64,000 nt of DNA from Flaviflagellibacter rhizophilus. GTDB lineage: Bacteria; Pseudomonadota; Alphaproteobacteria; Rhizobiales; Methylopilaceae. This document shows positions 51,442-61,477 of the stretch, one piece after another. The stretch lies in assembly GCF_033898525.1 (NCBI RefSeq), contig NZ_JAXAFJ010000001.1, positions 62,001 through 126,000 of the forward strand, read 5' to 3'. Numbering within the stretch: position 1 is the first letter of the stretch; each line of letters begins with the position of its first letter. Under the pieces are notes generated by a model. It did no database searches. It saw only the letters and a program-made list of their open reading frames with translations, and was not told where the DNA came from. A program made the position numbers and the translations under genes.

Positions 51442-54400
51442 TTACGGACGAGGCGGAATGAGCCGCCAGATGACAACGGGCCGAACATCCGGCTCGAGGG
51501 CGATAACGTGAGACTTGCCGTTCAAGGTGAAGCGGCCTCCGTTGAGGAGATCCTCGGCCTCGATCTTGGCGTGATCAGGCAGGCCGAATTCCCAGAGCGG
51601 CACCTCGAAGCTGGCATCCTGCCTGTTGTGCGGATCGAGGTTGACCAGCACCACCACGCAATTGTCCCGCTTCGGGGTCATGCGGGCATAGGCCAGCACA
51701 TTCTCGTTCCAGGCATTGAGGAACAGCACGTTGCGGAAGTCCGCCAGTGCCGGATTCTCGCGCCGGATGTGGTTCAGGGCCGTGATGTGCTCCCGGATGT
51801 TGCCCGGACGATCCCAGTCCCACGCCTTGATCTCGTACTTCTCGGAATCGAGATATTCCTCGCGGCCGGGAAGCGGCGTCGCCTCGCAGAGCTCAAATCC
51901 GGAATAGAGACCCCACGCACCAGACAGGGTAGAGGCCAAAGTCGAGCGGATGATGAAGCCCGCCCGCCCCGACGTCTGCAGCGGCACGGGATTGATGTCA
52001 GGCGTGTTGACGAAGAAATTGGGGCGGTAATATTCGCCCATCTCCCCGCCGAGCTCCGTCACATACTCCATCAGCTCGGCCTTGGTGTTGCGCCAGGTGA
52101 AATAGGTGTAGCTCTGCTGATAGCCGATCTTGGCCAGCGCCTTCATCATTTTGGGACGCGTGAAGGCTTCGGCCAGGAAGATGGCATCGGGGAACTCGCC
52201 GTTCACTTCCGCGATCATCCACTTCCAGAACGGCAGCGGCTTGGTGTGCGGATTGTCCACGCGGAAGATGCGCACGCCTTCCCGCGCCCAGAACAGCACC
52301 GCATCGCGAAGCGCGTACCACAGCGAGGGCACGGATTCCTTGCGGTAGAAATCGACGTTGACGATGTCCTCGTACTTCTTCGGCGGGTTCTCCGCGTACT
52401 TGATCGTGCCGTCGGGGCGCCAGTCGAACCATTCCGGGTGCTGCTTGATCCAGGGATGATCCGGCGAGCACTGGATGGCGAAATCGACCGCGATCTCCAG
52501 GCCATGCTCGTGCGCCGCGTTCACCAGCCGGCGGAAGTCGTCGAGAGTGCCGAGATCGGGGTGGATGGCGTCGTGACCGCCTTCGGCCGAACCGATGGCG
52601 TAGACGGACCCGACATCGTCAGGGCCCGGCGTCAAGGTGTTGTTCTTGCCCTTGCGGTTGATCTTCCCGATGGGGTTGATCGGCGGGAAGTACAGCACGT
52701 CAAAGCCCATATCCTTGACGTAGGGCAGCTTGCGGATGACGTCGTCGAAAGTGCCGTGGCGGTTCGGATCGTCCGACATCGAGCGCGGAAACAGCTCGTA
52801 CCAGGCGGAGAAACGCGCGGCCAGCCGGTCAGCGATGACGACCAGTTCGCGATCATAGCGCGAAAGATTTGTGCGCTCGGCGTTGCGTGCCACCAGGCCA
52901 GCGTTGAGCGGATCGAGCATTGTGTCGAGCTGCGCCTGCGAGCCGGCTTCCGCCTTGTTGACGGTGGCGAGCAGCTTCGCCAAAGCCTTGGCATCGGCCT
53001 TGCCGCCGAGGCCCGCCGCCCTCTCCAGAATGCCGACGCCTTCGATGATCTCAAGGCGCACATTCTGCCCGGCTGCGACCTTCTTCTCGATCTCGCTCTT
53101 CCAGGTGATGAACGGGTCGCGCCACGCCTCGACGGTGAAGATGTAGCGGGTGTTGCGCTCAAGCGGGAAGCTGGCGTGCCAACGATCGTTCGTCGTCGGC
53201 GACATCGCGGTGCGGCGCCACTCGGTCTCGTCAACAGCCCGGTAAAGCAGTTCGGCGGCAACCTTGTCGTGGCCATCGGCGAAGATGTCTGCGGAAACCT
53301 CGACCTGTTCACCGACAATGCGCTTCACCGGCGTGCGGCCGCCATCGATCTCGGGCGCCACGCCCTCGATGATGATGCGGTTCTCGCCTTTCGGCTCGAC
53401 TTGTGGCGCCTTCTTCGGCGGGGCGGCGCGGGCGGCGGTGAAGACACGAACCTCACCGGGCTCCAGAACGAACGGCACGCCTGGAATCAGGTCGGCTGGC
53501 TGCGAACCGGGCGTCATGTCGGCGAAGCGGCCGAAGGTGCCGCCTGTCAGCGCCAGAAGCGCTGCGGCATCGACCGGCTGCGGGACCGTGCCGATATTCG
53601 TCAGCAGAAGATTGGCGTAGGACGCGCCGAGCGCATGTCCTGCGTCCAGCCGCAGCAAGGCCAGCACGGGGCTGTCGGGTGGGCTGAGGCGTGTCTGCGC
53701 GCCCTCCACATTGCATGGCGGCAATTCGGCACGAAGCCGGTTGATGGACGCGACATAGTCCGAGATGTCGATGCCCGTGTCTTCACGGTCTGCCGGCGTG
53801 GTGTTCACGACATGCAGAGGCTTGCGGTAGCCGAACTCGTAGCCCTGCGGCATCAGCACGCCGGCGGAGAACATCGCGGCCAGCGCGTAGCGCGTCTTGA
53901 GCTCACGCGCGACGAAATCCGCATCTGCCGGAAGATCCGCCGCCACGCGCGCTGTGTCGTGGTTCTCGGGGAATGAAATCGACGGAGAGATGGTGCGCAG
54001 GGTGTCGTATTGCGCGAGCGCCCACGGCGCCTTGAAGTCCCACCAGGCAAAGCTGTTGAAGAGGTAGTCGAAGCCCGCATCGGCGACGGCCTGCGTTTCT
54101 TCCAGCGTGCAGCCGAGGGTCTCGGCGGCGAACAGGCAGCTGGCATTGCGTGCCTTCGACTCGCCGATCAGGCGCTTCCAGACATCGGCCGGCACCTTGT
54201 AGGCGGCGTCGCAGCGGAATCCCCGCACGCCCAGCGACTGGAGGTGCGCCATGTAGCGGTCCCAGTAATCGATCAGGAACTCGCGCGCGGCTTCGTCGTG
54301 ATAGTTCAGCTCCGCGAGATCGCCCCACACGGTGCGAACGGTCGGGTCCACCGGATCGACCGCATAGGGGCTTTCGATTTCGCCGTTCTCGTCGCGCACG

Positions 54401-54786
54401 AAAACTTCCGGCCGCTCATGGGCCAGTTCCGCATCCCGCGCGGTGTGGTTGATGACGAGGTCGGTCATCACGCCGAGGCCGAGACCGTCCGCCTGCTTCA
54501 CGAAGGCGGCGATCTGCGCGTCGTCATTTCCCGCCGCGGCATCCCGCACACGCTCGTCCAGCCGGTAGGGGTCCGCCACGGCATACAGGCTGCGAGAGCC
54601 GCCCGTCTGGTGGTACGGGTTCACGTAGACCCAGTCGAATCCCATCGCGGCGATGCGCGGCAACTCCGCTCCCCATTGGGGAACGGTGCCGGCGAGCAGC
54701 GGAAACAGGTTGTAGATCCGAGGACCGGACACGGTTTCGGTCCCGGCCCCTGCATGGCTGGTCATCGTGGGCAGTGGAGCGTTCAT
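51442..54786 (-). CDS. glgE: GH13 alpha-glucan hydrolase-like domain fused to GlgE maltosyltransferase
   Basis: GlgE transfers maltose from alpha-maltose 1-phosphate to the non-reducing end of alpha-1,4-glucans. From ATG 54786 the protein has 1114 residues, against about 660-700 for ordinary GlgE. The extra N-terminal module (about 20-450) is a GH13 barrel with VINHTARD (111-118), nucleophile D193 in GFRCDAAYK, acid E222 in FAAETLG and D277 in PENHDTARV. GlgE follows: domain N (about 468-590, TPVKRIVGEQVEVSADIFAD), a helical insert, then the barrel with D844 in RIFRVDNPHTKP, E873 in FLAEAFTRP and D930 in NTPDINP. Both sites look intact. The start overlaps the treY stop as ATGA. Confidence 0.94.
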   Translation of the reverse strand: MNAPLPTMTSHAGAGTETVSGPRIYNLFPLLAGTVPQWGAELPRIAAMGFDWVYVNPYHQTGGSRSLYAVADPYRLDERVRDAAAGNDDAQIAAFVKQADGLGLGVMTDLVINHTARDAELAHERPEVFVRDENGEIESPYAVDPVDPTVRTVWGDLAELNYHDEAAREFLIDYWDRYMAHLQSLGVRGFRCDAAYKVPADVWKRLIGESKARNASCLFAAETLGCTLEETQAVADAGFDYLFNSFAWWDFKAPWALAQYDTLRTISPSISFPENHDTARVAADLPADADFVARELKTRYALAAMFSAGVLMPQGYEFGYRKPLHVVNTTPADREDTGIDISDYVASINRLRAELPPCNVEGAQTRLSPPDSPVLALLRLDAGHALGASYANLLLTNIGTVPQPVDAAALLALTGGTFGRFADMTPGSQPADLIPGVPFVLEPGEVRVFTAARAAPPKKAPQVEPKGENRIIIEGVAPEIDGGRTPVKRIVGEQVEVSADIFADGHDKVAAELLYRAVDETEWRRTAMSPTTNDRWHASFPLERNTRYIFTVEAWRDPFITWKSEIEKKVAAGQNVRLEIIEGVGILERAAGLGGKADAKALAKLLATVNKAEAGSQAQLDTMLDPLNAGLVARNAERTNLSRYDRELVVIADRLAARFSAWYELFPRSMSDDPNRHGTFDDVIRKLPYVKDMGFDVLYFPPINPIGKINRKGKNNTLTPGPDDVGSVYAIGSAEGGHDAIHPDLGTLDDFRRLVNAAHEHGLEIAVDFAIQCSPDHPWIKQHPEWFDWRPDGTIKYAENPPKKYEDIVNVDFYRKESVPSLWYALRDAVLFWAREGVRIFRVDNPHTKPLPFWKWMIAEVNGEFPDAIFLAEAFTRPKMMKALAKIGYQQSYTYFTWRNTKAELMEYVTELGGEMGEYYRPNFFVNTPDINPVPLQTSGRAGFIIRSTLASTLSGAWGLYSGFELCEATPLPGREEYLDSEKYEIKAWDWDRPGNIREHITALNHIRRENPALADFRNVLFLNAWNENVLAYARMTPKRDNCVVVLVNLDPHNRQDASFEVPLWEFGLPDHAKIEAEDLLNGGRFTLNGKSHVIALEPDVRPVVIWRLIPPRP

Positions 54787-57700
54787 GAAACCTTCCTCAG
54801 GACAGCAACCGGGAAGCCAGCAAAGAGTTCCCCGGCACGGACATCGCCCGGGCCGGTCAGTTCCGCACCGGTGAACAGATCCCGCCATGTGCCCTCGGGC
54901 AGCCGGATCTGCGTATCACCCCACGCATCCGCAGCCGGCGGCAGAGCCGACTCGCCGCCAAGTGTCGCGACGAGCCTGGGCACTGCGACGAAGATATTCT
55001 GGTCCCCATACGTCCGTGTGAATGCCAGAAGGTGGTCGGCTTTCTCGCCGGCCGCAGCCAGCGGCTCGTAGTCGCCCTGAGCGTAGACGAGAGGTTCCGC
55101 AGCCCGGTCGCCCAGCAAGCGCGCCGTGACGAACTGCTTCACGCGGCCGCTGCGCCAGTCCGAGATCATGGCCTGCGGGTCGTCCCCGGCAGCAAGCGCC
55201 TTCTCCAGCGCCTTGTAGTCAACCGGCCGGCGATTGTCGGGATCGACGAGCGAGAAGTCCCAGAACTCGGTGCCCTGATAGGTGTCGGGAACACCGGGGA
55301 TGGTGAGCTTCAGCGCCGTGCGGATGAGGCCGTTCAGATAGCCGTATTCAGCCAGATTTGCGGCGATCGGCCGGAACTCACGCAGGAAGCGGCTTCCGGG
55401 CGCCAGGATCTGGTCGAGGAACGAAGCAACGGCGCGCTCATATTCCTCGTCATTGTTGACCCAGCTTGTGAACCTTTTGGCCTCGCGCATGGCCTTCTCG
55501 GCATAGGCCTTGATGCGTTCGCGGAAGGAGGCGAGTTCCTTATCGTTGTCCTCCTCCAGCAGTTCCAGCGGCCAGGAGCCGAGGAGCGTCTGCAGGAACA
55601 TCAGCTGGTCATTGCCGTCGGGAGCATCCGCGCCTTCGACCTTGTCCAGCACCTCGCCCGCGATCTCGCGCCAGAGATCGAGGATACGCGCCCATTCGTC
55701 GGGCATTTCGGACAGCGCCGTCAGGCGTGCACGGGCGTCCTCGCCGCGCTTGGTGTCATGCGTTGCGGTGGCGATCATGGAGCCCGGCCAATTGCGGGCG
55801 CGCTCCACATTCGCCTCATGGAACGCCGCGACATCGATGCCGAAATGGTCGGGATCGCCGCCCACCTCGTTCAGCGAGATCAGCCGCGCATAGCGGTAGA
55901 ACAAGGTGTCCTCGAGGCTCTTGGCCATGACCGGGCCGGTGAGCTGCTGGAAGCGGCGCCGGAAGCGGGCGATGTCGCGCGCGGACGGACGGCCCGGTCC
56001 TTCGGTGTCGATGGTGCCGGTGATGGCCGCGAGGATGAAGTCATGCACCGACCGATCGGGAAGCAGGCTCCACCTCTTGGCGCGGCTTACCGTCCATTCC
56101 AGAAGCTCGTGATCCGCCTCCTCCACCTCGCCGTCCGGGCCGATATAGGTCCGGTAGACGGGGAAGCGCGCCACGATTTCGGCAGCGGCCCGGCGCAGCG
56201 CATGGACCGTGTAGTCCCGCGTGCGCGGATCGACATCGGCGATGCGCTTCAGGTCAGATACGAGCACTTCGAGTTCGCTCGCGAAACTGTTCTCGATGAC
56301 CTCGTGCTTGGCGGCGCGCAGCATGCTGCCATAGCCGCCTTCGAGGTCGCTCATGTCGCGATAGATGTTCTCGAAGCGCGCCCCGTTCTCCTTCGCCACC
56401 AGCACGCCATCGATCTGGTTGAGCACCTCGTAGCCGGTGGTTCCGGCGATGGGCCATGGCCGCAGCTTCTCGCCGGGTTCGAGGATCTTCTCGACCAGTA
56501 CGTAGAAACCCGGGCCGACCGCGTTCTGCAAGGCGCGGGCATAGCCGCCGGGATCGGCCAGTCCGTCGATATGGTCGATGCGCAGGCCCTGGATGTGCCC
56601 CTCGGCGACAAGGCGGAAGATCAGCTCATGGGCGCGACGGAACACGTCCGGCTTCTCCACCCGGATACCGCCCAGCGAGTTGATGTCGAAGAAGCGGCGG
56701 TAGTTGATGTCGCTCGCCGCAACGCGCCAATGGGCCAGCCGGTAGTTCTGCTGCTCCAGCAGGCGATGAAGCCCGCCGAAGCTTTCCGGCTCGCCCTGCA
56801 CGCCGTTGATCAGCGAAACCGCACGTTCGATGGCCTGCGTCACATCGGGCTTCGCGGATGCCACTGCGGCGATGCGCTTCTTCAGTGCCTCGGCTTCTGC
56901 CGGGAAATCTGCGCGGCGCTCCGGCTCGGTCTCGCCGGCCATTGCGCGAAGCCGCTCGGCAACGTTGAGCAGTTCGGCGCGGCTTTCGGCATGGTCCTCG
57001 GGAAGTGCGGCCAATGCGCGGTCGATGAGGGCCGAATAGTCCAGCGGACAGATCGGGAAACGGTGCTCGTAGTGCCAGACGCTGAACGTGCCTTCGGCGG
57101 CATCGAACTGCAGCTTCAGCTCGCCGCCCAGCATGGCATCGCCATAGCGGTTTCCGAGGAACGGGATGACCATCTTCCCGCCCGCGCCGAGCCTCTGCCA
57201 GTCCACGTCGAAGGTGTCGCCGACGGGAGAAAGCTCGCCCCATTCCAGCACCGAAAGCCATGCCGGATTGTCGGCGCCGCCGACGCCCATATGGTTCGGC
57301 ACAATGTCGAGGATGAAGCCGAGCCCGTGCTCCTTGATGACGGAGGAGAGGCGCAGGAACGCCTCTTCCCCTCCCAGTTCCGGATTGATGACATCGTGGT
57401 TGACGATGTCATAGCCGTGCGTGGACCCGGGCCGCGCCTGAAGGATGGGCGAGGCGTAGACATGGCTGATGCCGAGCTTCGCAAGGTACGGGACGATCTT
57501 CTCCGCATCCGCGAAGGTGAAGTCCTTGTGGAACTGCAAGCGATAGGTCGCGCGCGGCGGGGGAGCGGCAAGGCCGGCATTGCTCCTGCGCGTGCTGCGC
57601 CCCTCTTCGCTCATGATCGCGGCCCAACGGGCAAGCTGGCCACCCGGCGCCACCAGATCCGTGACATCGGCCGACAGCCTGCGCCGCCAGTTCGGGTGTC

Positions 57701-59660
57701 CCTGATCAAGCCCCGGAAGATTGGCCTGGTTGAGCTCACCGGCCGCGTCCTCGAACTGGATGGCCGTCAGCGCCGAGCGGGTGCATGCGAGGAAGCGGAT
57801 GATGGCGTCGAGCGGCGGCTCGGCGGGCGGGGTCGCGTCGTCCAGCAGGCCTTCGGACACAAGGGTCTGGCAGAAGCTCGCGATCTCGCGGGTGCGGTTC
57901 GCACGCTCGTTTTCAGACGATTGCTGATCGAACACGCCGAGCGTCTGGCGCAGGTCGATGTCGAGGCCACGCCACCAGCCGCGCAGGGTCGGCAGATCAT
58001 GCGTGGTGAACACTGAAAGCGCGCAGTGCGGGTAGGACTCGGGGAGCTTGAACTGGTCGCCGTCGCGCTCGAAGAACAGGACGCGGTAGCTGAGCAGCCC
58101 GGCCTCCATGATGGCGTCGGAGAACCCCTTGGGCCCGGTTCCGAGATCCTCGGCGATGACGAGGCAGCGGTTGCGGTGGCTCTCCAGCTTCAGCACCGCC
58201 AGCATCGCCTCGAAGGGATAGCTGACATAGGCGCCCTCGGCAGCGGTCGCGCCTTCCGGGATAAGGAAGAGCCGCTGCAGCTGGAAGGCGTGGTCGATGC
58301 GGATGGCGCCGGCATGGCGCATGTTCGCGGTGACGAGCGCGCGGAAGGCCGCGAGGCCCTGCCGCTCCAGCGCCAGCGGATCGAATGGCGGAAGACCCCA
58401 GTTCTGACCCTGCGGACCCAGCGGATCGGGCGGCGCGCCTACCGACAGACCGGCTACGAACCGCTCCGGATGCGACCAGTATTCCGAACCGCCGCGGTCA
58501 CCTCCCACCGCGAGGTCGCGGTAAAGGCCGATGCTCATGCCGCCATGCGCCGCCAGTTCCGCCGCGCGGCCGACTTGCAGATCGCACTGCCACTGAACCC
58601 AGGCATGGAAATCCACGCGATCGCTGTTCTGCTTTGCGAATGCGTTCACCGCATCGGAGTCGGCCCGGCGGAAATCCTCCGGCCATTCGCCGCTCCAGAA
58701 CAGGCCCTGCTCTCGGAAATGCTCGGACAGGGCTTCGAAGAGGGCATGGGCGTGCAGCGCCTCGCCGGACTCGCGACGAAACGCCTCGAAGGCCGACACG
58801 TCTCCCTTGCGGCGGAAGTCCGCATATAGGGCCTCGATCATGGGGCGCTTCAGCTCCCAGACCGCGGAGTGATCCACCAAGGTCGCCGAGTGCAGCGCTT
58901 CCAGCTTCTGCTGGACCTCGTCGCTCTTGTAGAGCCGTTCAGCCTCACTGCCCGCAAAGCCGTCTATGGCTGCCGGATCGAGGAACAGGCTTTCAAGAAA
59001 CAGCCGGGACGAAGGCGAGTACGGAGAAATCTTGGCACGGTCGGTGGGGAACAGCGCGTGCAAGGGGCTGAGGCCCAGGAAATCGGCACCCAGCGCCGCT
59101 GCACCTGCAGCCGCATCCGCGACATCGGTGTAGTCGCCGATGCCCATGTTTCGCGCGGAGCGCAGGCCATAGACCTGCGCGCTCACGCCCCAGGAGCGGC
59201 CGCCCTCTTCGATGGCATCCGGAGACCAGCAGGTGTCCGGCGCGCAGATCACGGTTGCCGTCAAATCGGCGTCCGCTGTCCGCACTTCGAGCCGGTAATA
59301 GCCGGCCTCGAGGATCGGCAGGTCGATGGTGCCGGTGGCCTGTCCATCCGCGACGGCTTTGCCGCCATCCTCCGGCACCACGCTCCACGATGCGGAGCCC
59401 GCTGCGTTCAGCGTGACCCGGCTCTTGCGCCCTGCAGTGATGCAGATCAGTGGAGCGACGGGACCGTTCCGCATGGCGTCGACTTCCGCCACCGCCTGCT
59501 CCATCGCCTCGACGGACCCGGTGTCGAAGCCCAGTCCGTGAAGGACCTTTCGCCGGGCATCCGAACTGGTCGTTACTTCCCGATCGTTCTGGTCGCGGTA
59601 GGACGCGGCGAGCCCGACGAGATCGGCCAGGCGTTCGATGAGACGGTCCTGCTGGCTCAA
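54783..59660 (-). CDS. treY: 4-alpha-glucanotransferase (MalQ) fused to malto-oligosyltrehalose synthase (TreY)
   Basis: A single 1625-residue polypeptide with two enzymes. Residues 1-690 are a GH77 MalQ: N-terminal immunoglobulin-like domains, then SWGVSAQVYGLRSARNMGIG (156-175), nucleophile D456 in AIRIDHAF, acid E504 in IAEDLG and D555 in TTHDLPTLRGWW. Residues about 700-1625 are a GH13_26 TreY: ATYRLQFHKDFTFADAE (704-720), VYASPILQARPGSTHGYD (734-751), nucleophile D1029 in GLRIDHIDGLADP and E1057 in LVEKIL, ending with VPDTYQGTEFWDFSLVDPDNR. No stop or frameshift separates the parts. MalQ lengthens malto-oligosaccharides that TreY caps with trehalose. ATGA overlaps at both ends. Confidence 0.95.
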   Translation of the reverse strand: MSQQDRLIERLADLVGLAASYRDQNDREVTTSSDARRKVLHGLGFDTGSVEAMEQAVAEVDAMRNGPVAPLICITAGRKSRVTLNAAGSASWSVVPEDGGKAVADGQATGTIDLPILEAGYYRLEVRTADADLTATVICAPDTCWSPDAIEEGGRSWGVSAQVYGLRSARNMGIGDYTDVADAAAGAAALGADFLGLSPLHALFPTDRAKISPYSPSSRLFLESLFLDPAAIDGFAGSEAERLYKSDEVQQKLEALHSATLVDHSAVWELKRPMIEALYADFRRKGDVSAFEAFRRESGEALHAHALFEALSEHFREQGLFWSGEWPEDFRRADSDAVNAFAKQNSDRVDFHAWVQWQCDLQVGRAAELAAHGGMSIGLYRDLAVGGDRGGSEYWSHPERFVAGLSVGAPPDPLGPQGQNWGLPPFDPLALERQGLAAFRALVTANMRHAGAIRIDHAFQLQRLFLIPEGATAAEGAYVSYPFEAMLAVLKLESHRNRCLVIAEDLGTGPKGFSDAIMEAGLLSYRVLFFERDGDQFKLPESYPHCALSVFTTHDLPTLRGWWRGLDIDLRQTLGVFDQQSSENERANRTREIASFCQTLVSEGLLDDATPPAEPPLDAIIRFLACTRSALTAIQFEDAAGELNQANLPGLDQGHPNWRRRLSADVTDLVAPGGQLARWAAIMSEEGRSTRRSNAGLAAPPPRATYRLQFHKDFTFADAEKIVPYLAKLGISHVYASPILQARPGSTHGYDIVNHDVINPELGGEEAFLRLSSVIKEHGLGFILDIVPNHMGVGGADNPAWLSVLEWGELSPVGDTFDVDWQRLGAGGKMVIPFLGNRYGDAMLGGELKLQFDAAEGTFSVWHYEHRFPICPLDYSALIDRALAALPEDHAESRAELLNVAERLRAMAGETEPERRADFPAEAEALKKRIAAVASAKPDVTQAIERAVSLINGVQGEPESFGGLHRLLEQQNYRLAHWRVAASDINYRRFFDINSLGGIRVEKPDVFRRAHELIFRLVAEGHIQGLRIDHIDGLADPGGYARALQNAVGPGFYVLVEKILEPGEKLRPWPIAGTTGYEVLNQIDGVLVAKENGARFENIYRDMSDLEGGYGSMLRAAKHEVIENSFASELEVLVSDLKRIADVDPRTRDYTVHALRRAAAEIVARFPVYRTYIGPDGEVEEADHELLEWTVSRAKRWSLLPDRSVHDFILAAITGTIDTEGPGRPSARDIARFRRRFQQLTGPVMAKSLEDTLFYRYARLISLNEVGGDPDHFGIDVAAFHEANVERARNWPGSMIATATHDTKRGEDARARLTALSEMPDEWARILDLWREIAGEVLDKVEGADAPDGNDQLMFLQTLLGSWPLELLEEDNDKELASFRERIKAYAEKAMREAKRFTSWVNNDEEYERAVASFLDQILAPGSRFLREFRPIAANLAEYGYLNGLIRTALKLTIPGVPDTYQGTEFWDFSLVDPDNRRPVDYKALEKALAAGDDPQAMISDWRSGRVKQFVTARLLGDRAAEPLVYAQGDYEPLAAAGEKADHLLAFTRTYGDQNIFVAVPRLVATLGGESALPPAADAWGDTQIRLPEGTWRDLFTGAELTGPGDVRAGELFAGFPVAVLRKVS

Positions 59661-61477
59661 ACCAGGCTCTCCGATTTGCGGGTTGTAAGGATTGAGGCCG
59701 TCCAGGACGGCAGGGTCACATGGCCGTCGTCGTGCGCGGCGTTCGGGGATTGCCAGATGACACGTTCGGGGCTCGCGGTTTCAACGGTCCATGTGTCGTC
59801 GCCGCAGTTCAGCAGCAGGCGCAGCGCCCCTGCGTCGAAGGTCCACTGGACGTCGAGGCGACCTTCACGCGGAACGATGTAGCGACCGCCATGAAAAACG
59901 CTTTTCAGCAGCGGCACGACCTCGTCGCGCCGGATGAACAACAGTTCGCGCGTCTCTCCGCGCACCGCATGATAGGGCTGCTGCTGCGCCTCATCCCAGT
60001 TCAGGCGGGAGCGCTCGAAGGTCGCGACGTCAGTGGGATCCGGCACGTCGTCTTCGTGGCCCGCGAAGGCCTTGAAGTGCGCGAACTCGCGGCGCCTGCC
60101 CTCGCGGACCGCCTTGGACAAATCGGGATCGCTGGAGAAGTCGACGAAGAACTGGAACGGCGTGGATGCGGCCCAATCCTCCCCCATGAACATCAAGGGA
60201 ATCTGCGGGCTCAGCAGAAAGGCGGCACGGGCCGTCTGCAGCTTCTCCGCAGGCACCAGATCAGATAGCCGCTCACCCAGTGCGCGATTGCCGATCTGGT
60301 CGTGGTTCTGGAGGAAGGCCACGAACGCGCTCGGCGACAGATGCGCCGAAGGCTCGCCGCGCGGCTTGCCCGAATGCGCCGACACCTCGCCCTGATAGGT
60401 GAAACCCTCCGCCAGGGCCCGACCGAGGCGGTCCAGCGGGCGATCGGCGAAGTCACTGTAATAGCCCTCGTCCTCGCCGGTCAGCAGCGGGTGCCAGCAA
60501 TTGTGGATGTCGTCCGCCCATTGCGCTGTGTGCTGCTTGGGAGCGATGCCGTCACGCGTCAGCCAGCGTGCTTGATTGAGTTCGTTCTCCAGCACAAGGT
60601 GGACGTGGCGACCTGCGCAGGCCGTGCGGGCACGGCCGGCCAGCTCGTCCAGGAAGTGGCGATCGCTGTCGTCGATGATGGCGTGGACGGCGTCAAACCG
60701 CAGCCCGTCCATGTTGAACTCTTCAAGCCAGTACAGCGTATTGTGGATGAAGAAGTCGCGCACGGGCGCGGCGTCCTTGCCATCCACGTTAATGGCCGCA
60801 CCCCACGGCGTCTTGTGACGCTCGGTGAAGAAGGTGCCGGCATAGGAGTGCAGGTAGTTCCCGGCCGGGCCGAAGTGGTTGTAGACCACGTCCAGCATGA
60901 CGGAGAGGCCGTGGGCGTGGGCTGCGTCCACGAAATGCTTGAGGTCGTCCGGCGTGCCGTAGGCTGAATCGGGCGCATAGGGCAGCACGCCGTCATAGCC
61001 CCAATTGCGCGAGCCGAGGAAATCCCCGACCGGCATCAGCTCGATCATCGTAAAGCCATAGGCGGCGATCTCACCGAGCTTCTCCTCCAGAGCCCGGTAA
61101 GTGCCTTCAGTCGTCGCGGTGCCGACATGCACCTCGTAGATCACCGTCTCTTCCCAGGGCCGGCCGCGCCATGCGGTCTCCCGCCACTGGTAGGCGGCGG
61201 GATCCACGACAAGGCTCTCCCGATGCACATCGTCGGGCTGGAAGCGAGAAGCAGGGTCCGGAACCGTAAGGTCTCCGTTGATCCGGTAGGCGTAGCGGCT
61301 TCCCGCCCGCGCGCCCGGAACGAAGGCGCGGTACCAGCCGCCGTCCTCCTTCGGCAGAACATGCTCGCTGCCGTCGACCAGCAGCTTCACGCTCTCCGCG
61401 GTGGGCGCCCAGAACTGGAACCGGACGCCGTCAGCATCCGGAACTGCCCCGAAGGGCATGTCATGCCTGTGCTGCAT
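59657..61477 (-). CDS. treZ: Malto-oligosyltrehalose trehalohydrolase
   Basis: Releases trehalose from the capped chains made by TreY; cytosolic. The 606 residues have an N-terminal CBM48-like domain (about 10-95, GVRFQFWAPTAESVKLLVDG) and a GH13_10 barrel with D262 in GLRFDAVHAI, acid E297 in LVLENELNQARWL and the FLQNHDQIGNRALG block. GGAGG upstream supports ATG 61477, which places the first 17 bases inside glgX; ATG 61459 would avoid overlap. Its stop overlaps malQ::treY by four bases (ATGA). Confidence 0.96.
   Translation of the reverse strand: MQHRHDMPFGAVPDADGVRFQFWAPTAESVKLLVDGSEHVLPKEDGGWYRAFVPGARAGSRYAYRINGDLTVPDPASRFQPDDVHRESLVVDPAAYQWRETAWRGRPWEETVIYEVHVGTATTEGTYRALEEKLGEIAAYGFTMIELMPVGDFLGSRNWGYDGVLPYAPDSAYGTPDDLKHFVDAAHAHGLSVMLDVVYNHFGPAGNYLHSYAGTFFTERHKTPWGAAINVDGKDAAPVRDFFIHNTLYWLEEFNMDGLRFDAVHAIIDDSDRHFLDELAGRARTACAGRHVHLVLENELNQARWLTRDGIAPKQHTAQWADDIHNCWHPLLTGEDEGYYSDFADRPLDRLGRALAEGFTYQGEVSAHSGKPRGEPSAHLSPSAFVAFLQNHDQIGNRALGERLSDLVPAEKLQTARAAFLLSPQIPLMFMGEDWAASTPFQFFVDFSSDPDLSKAVREGRRREFAHFKAFAGHEDDVPDPTDVATFERSRLNWDEAQQQPYHAVRGETRELLFIRRDEVVPLLKSVFHGGRYIVPREGRLDVQWTFDAGALRLLLNCGDDTWTVETASPERVIWQSPNAAHDDGHVTLPSWTASILTTRKSESLV

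Noticed and set aside
55032..58016. A plus-strand open frame of 994 codons opposite malQ::treY, and similar long antisense frames opposite glgE (51508-53976) and treS (48176-50719)
   Set aside because: They are antisense to confidently identified genes, lack recognisable domains and are expected in GC-rich DNA where the opposite frame seldom meets stop codons.
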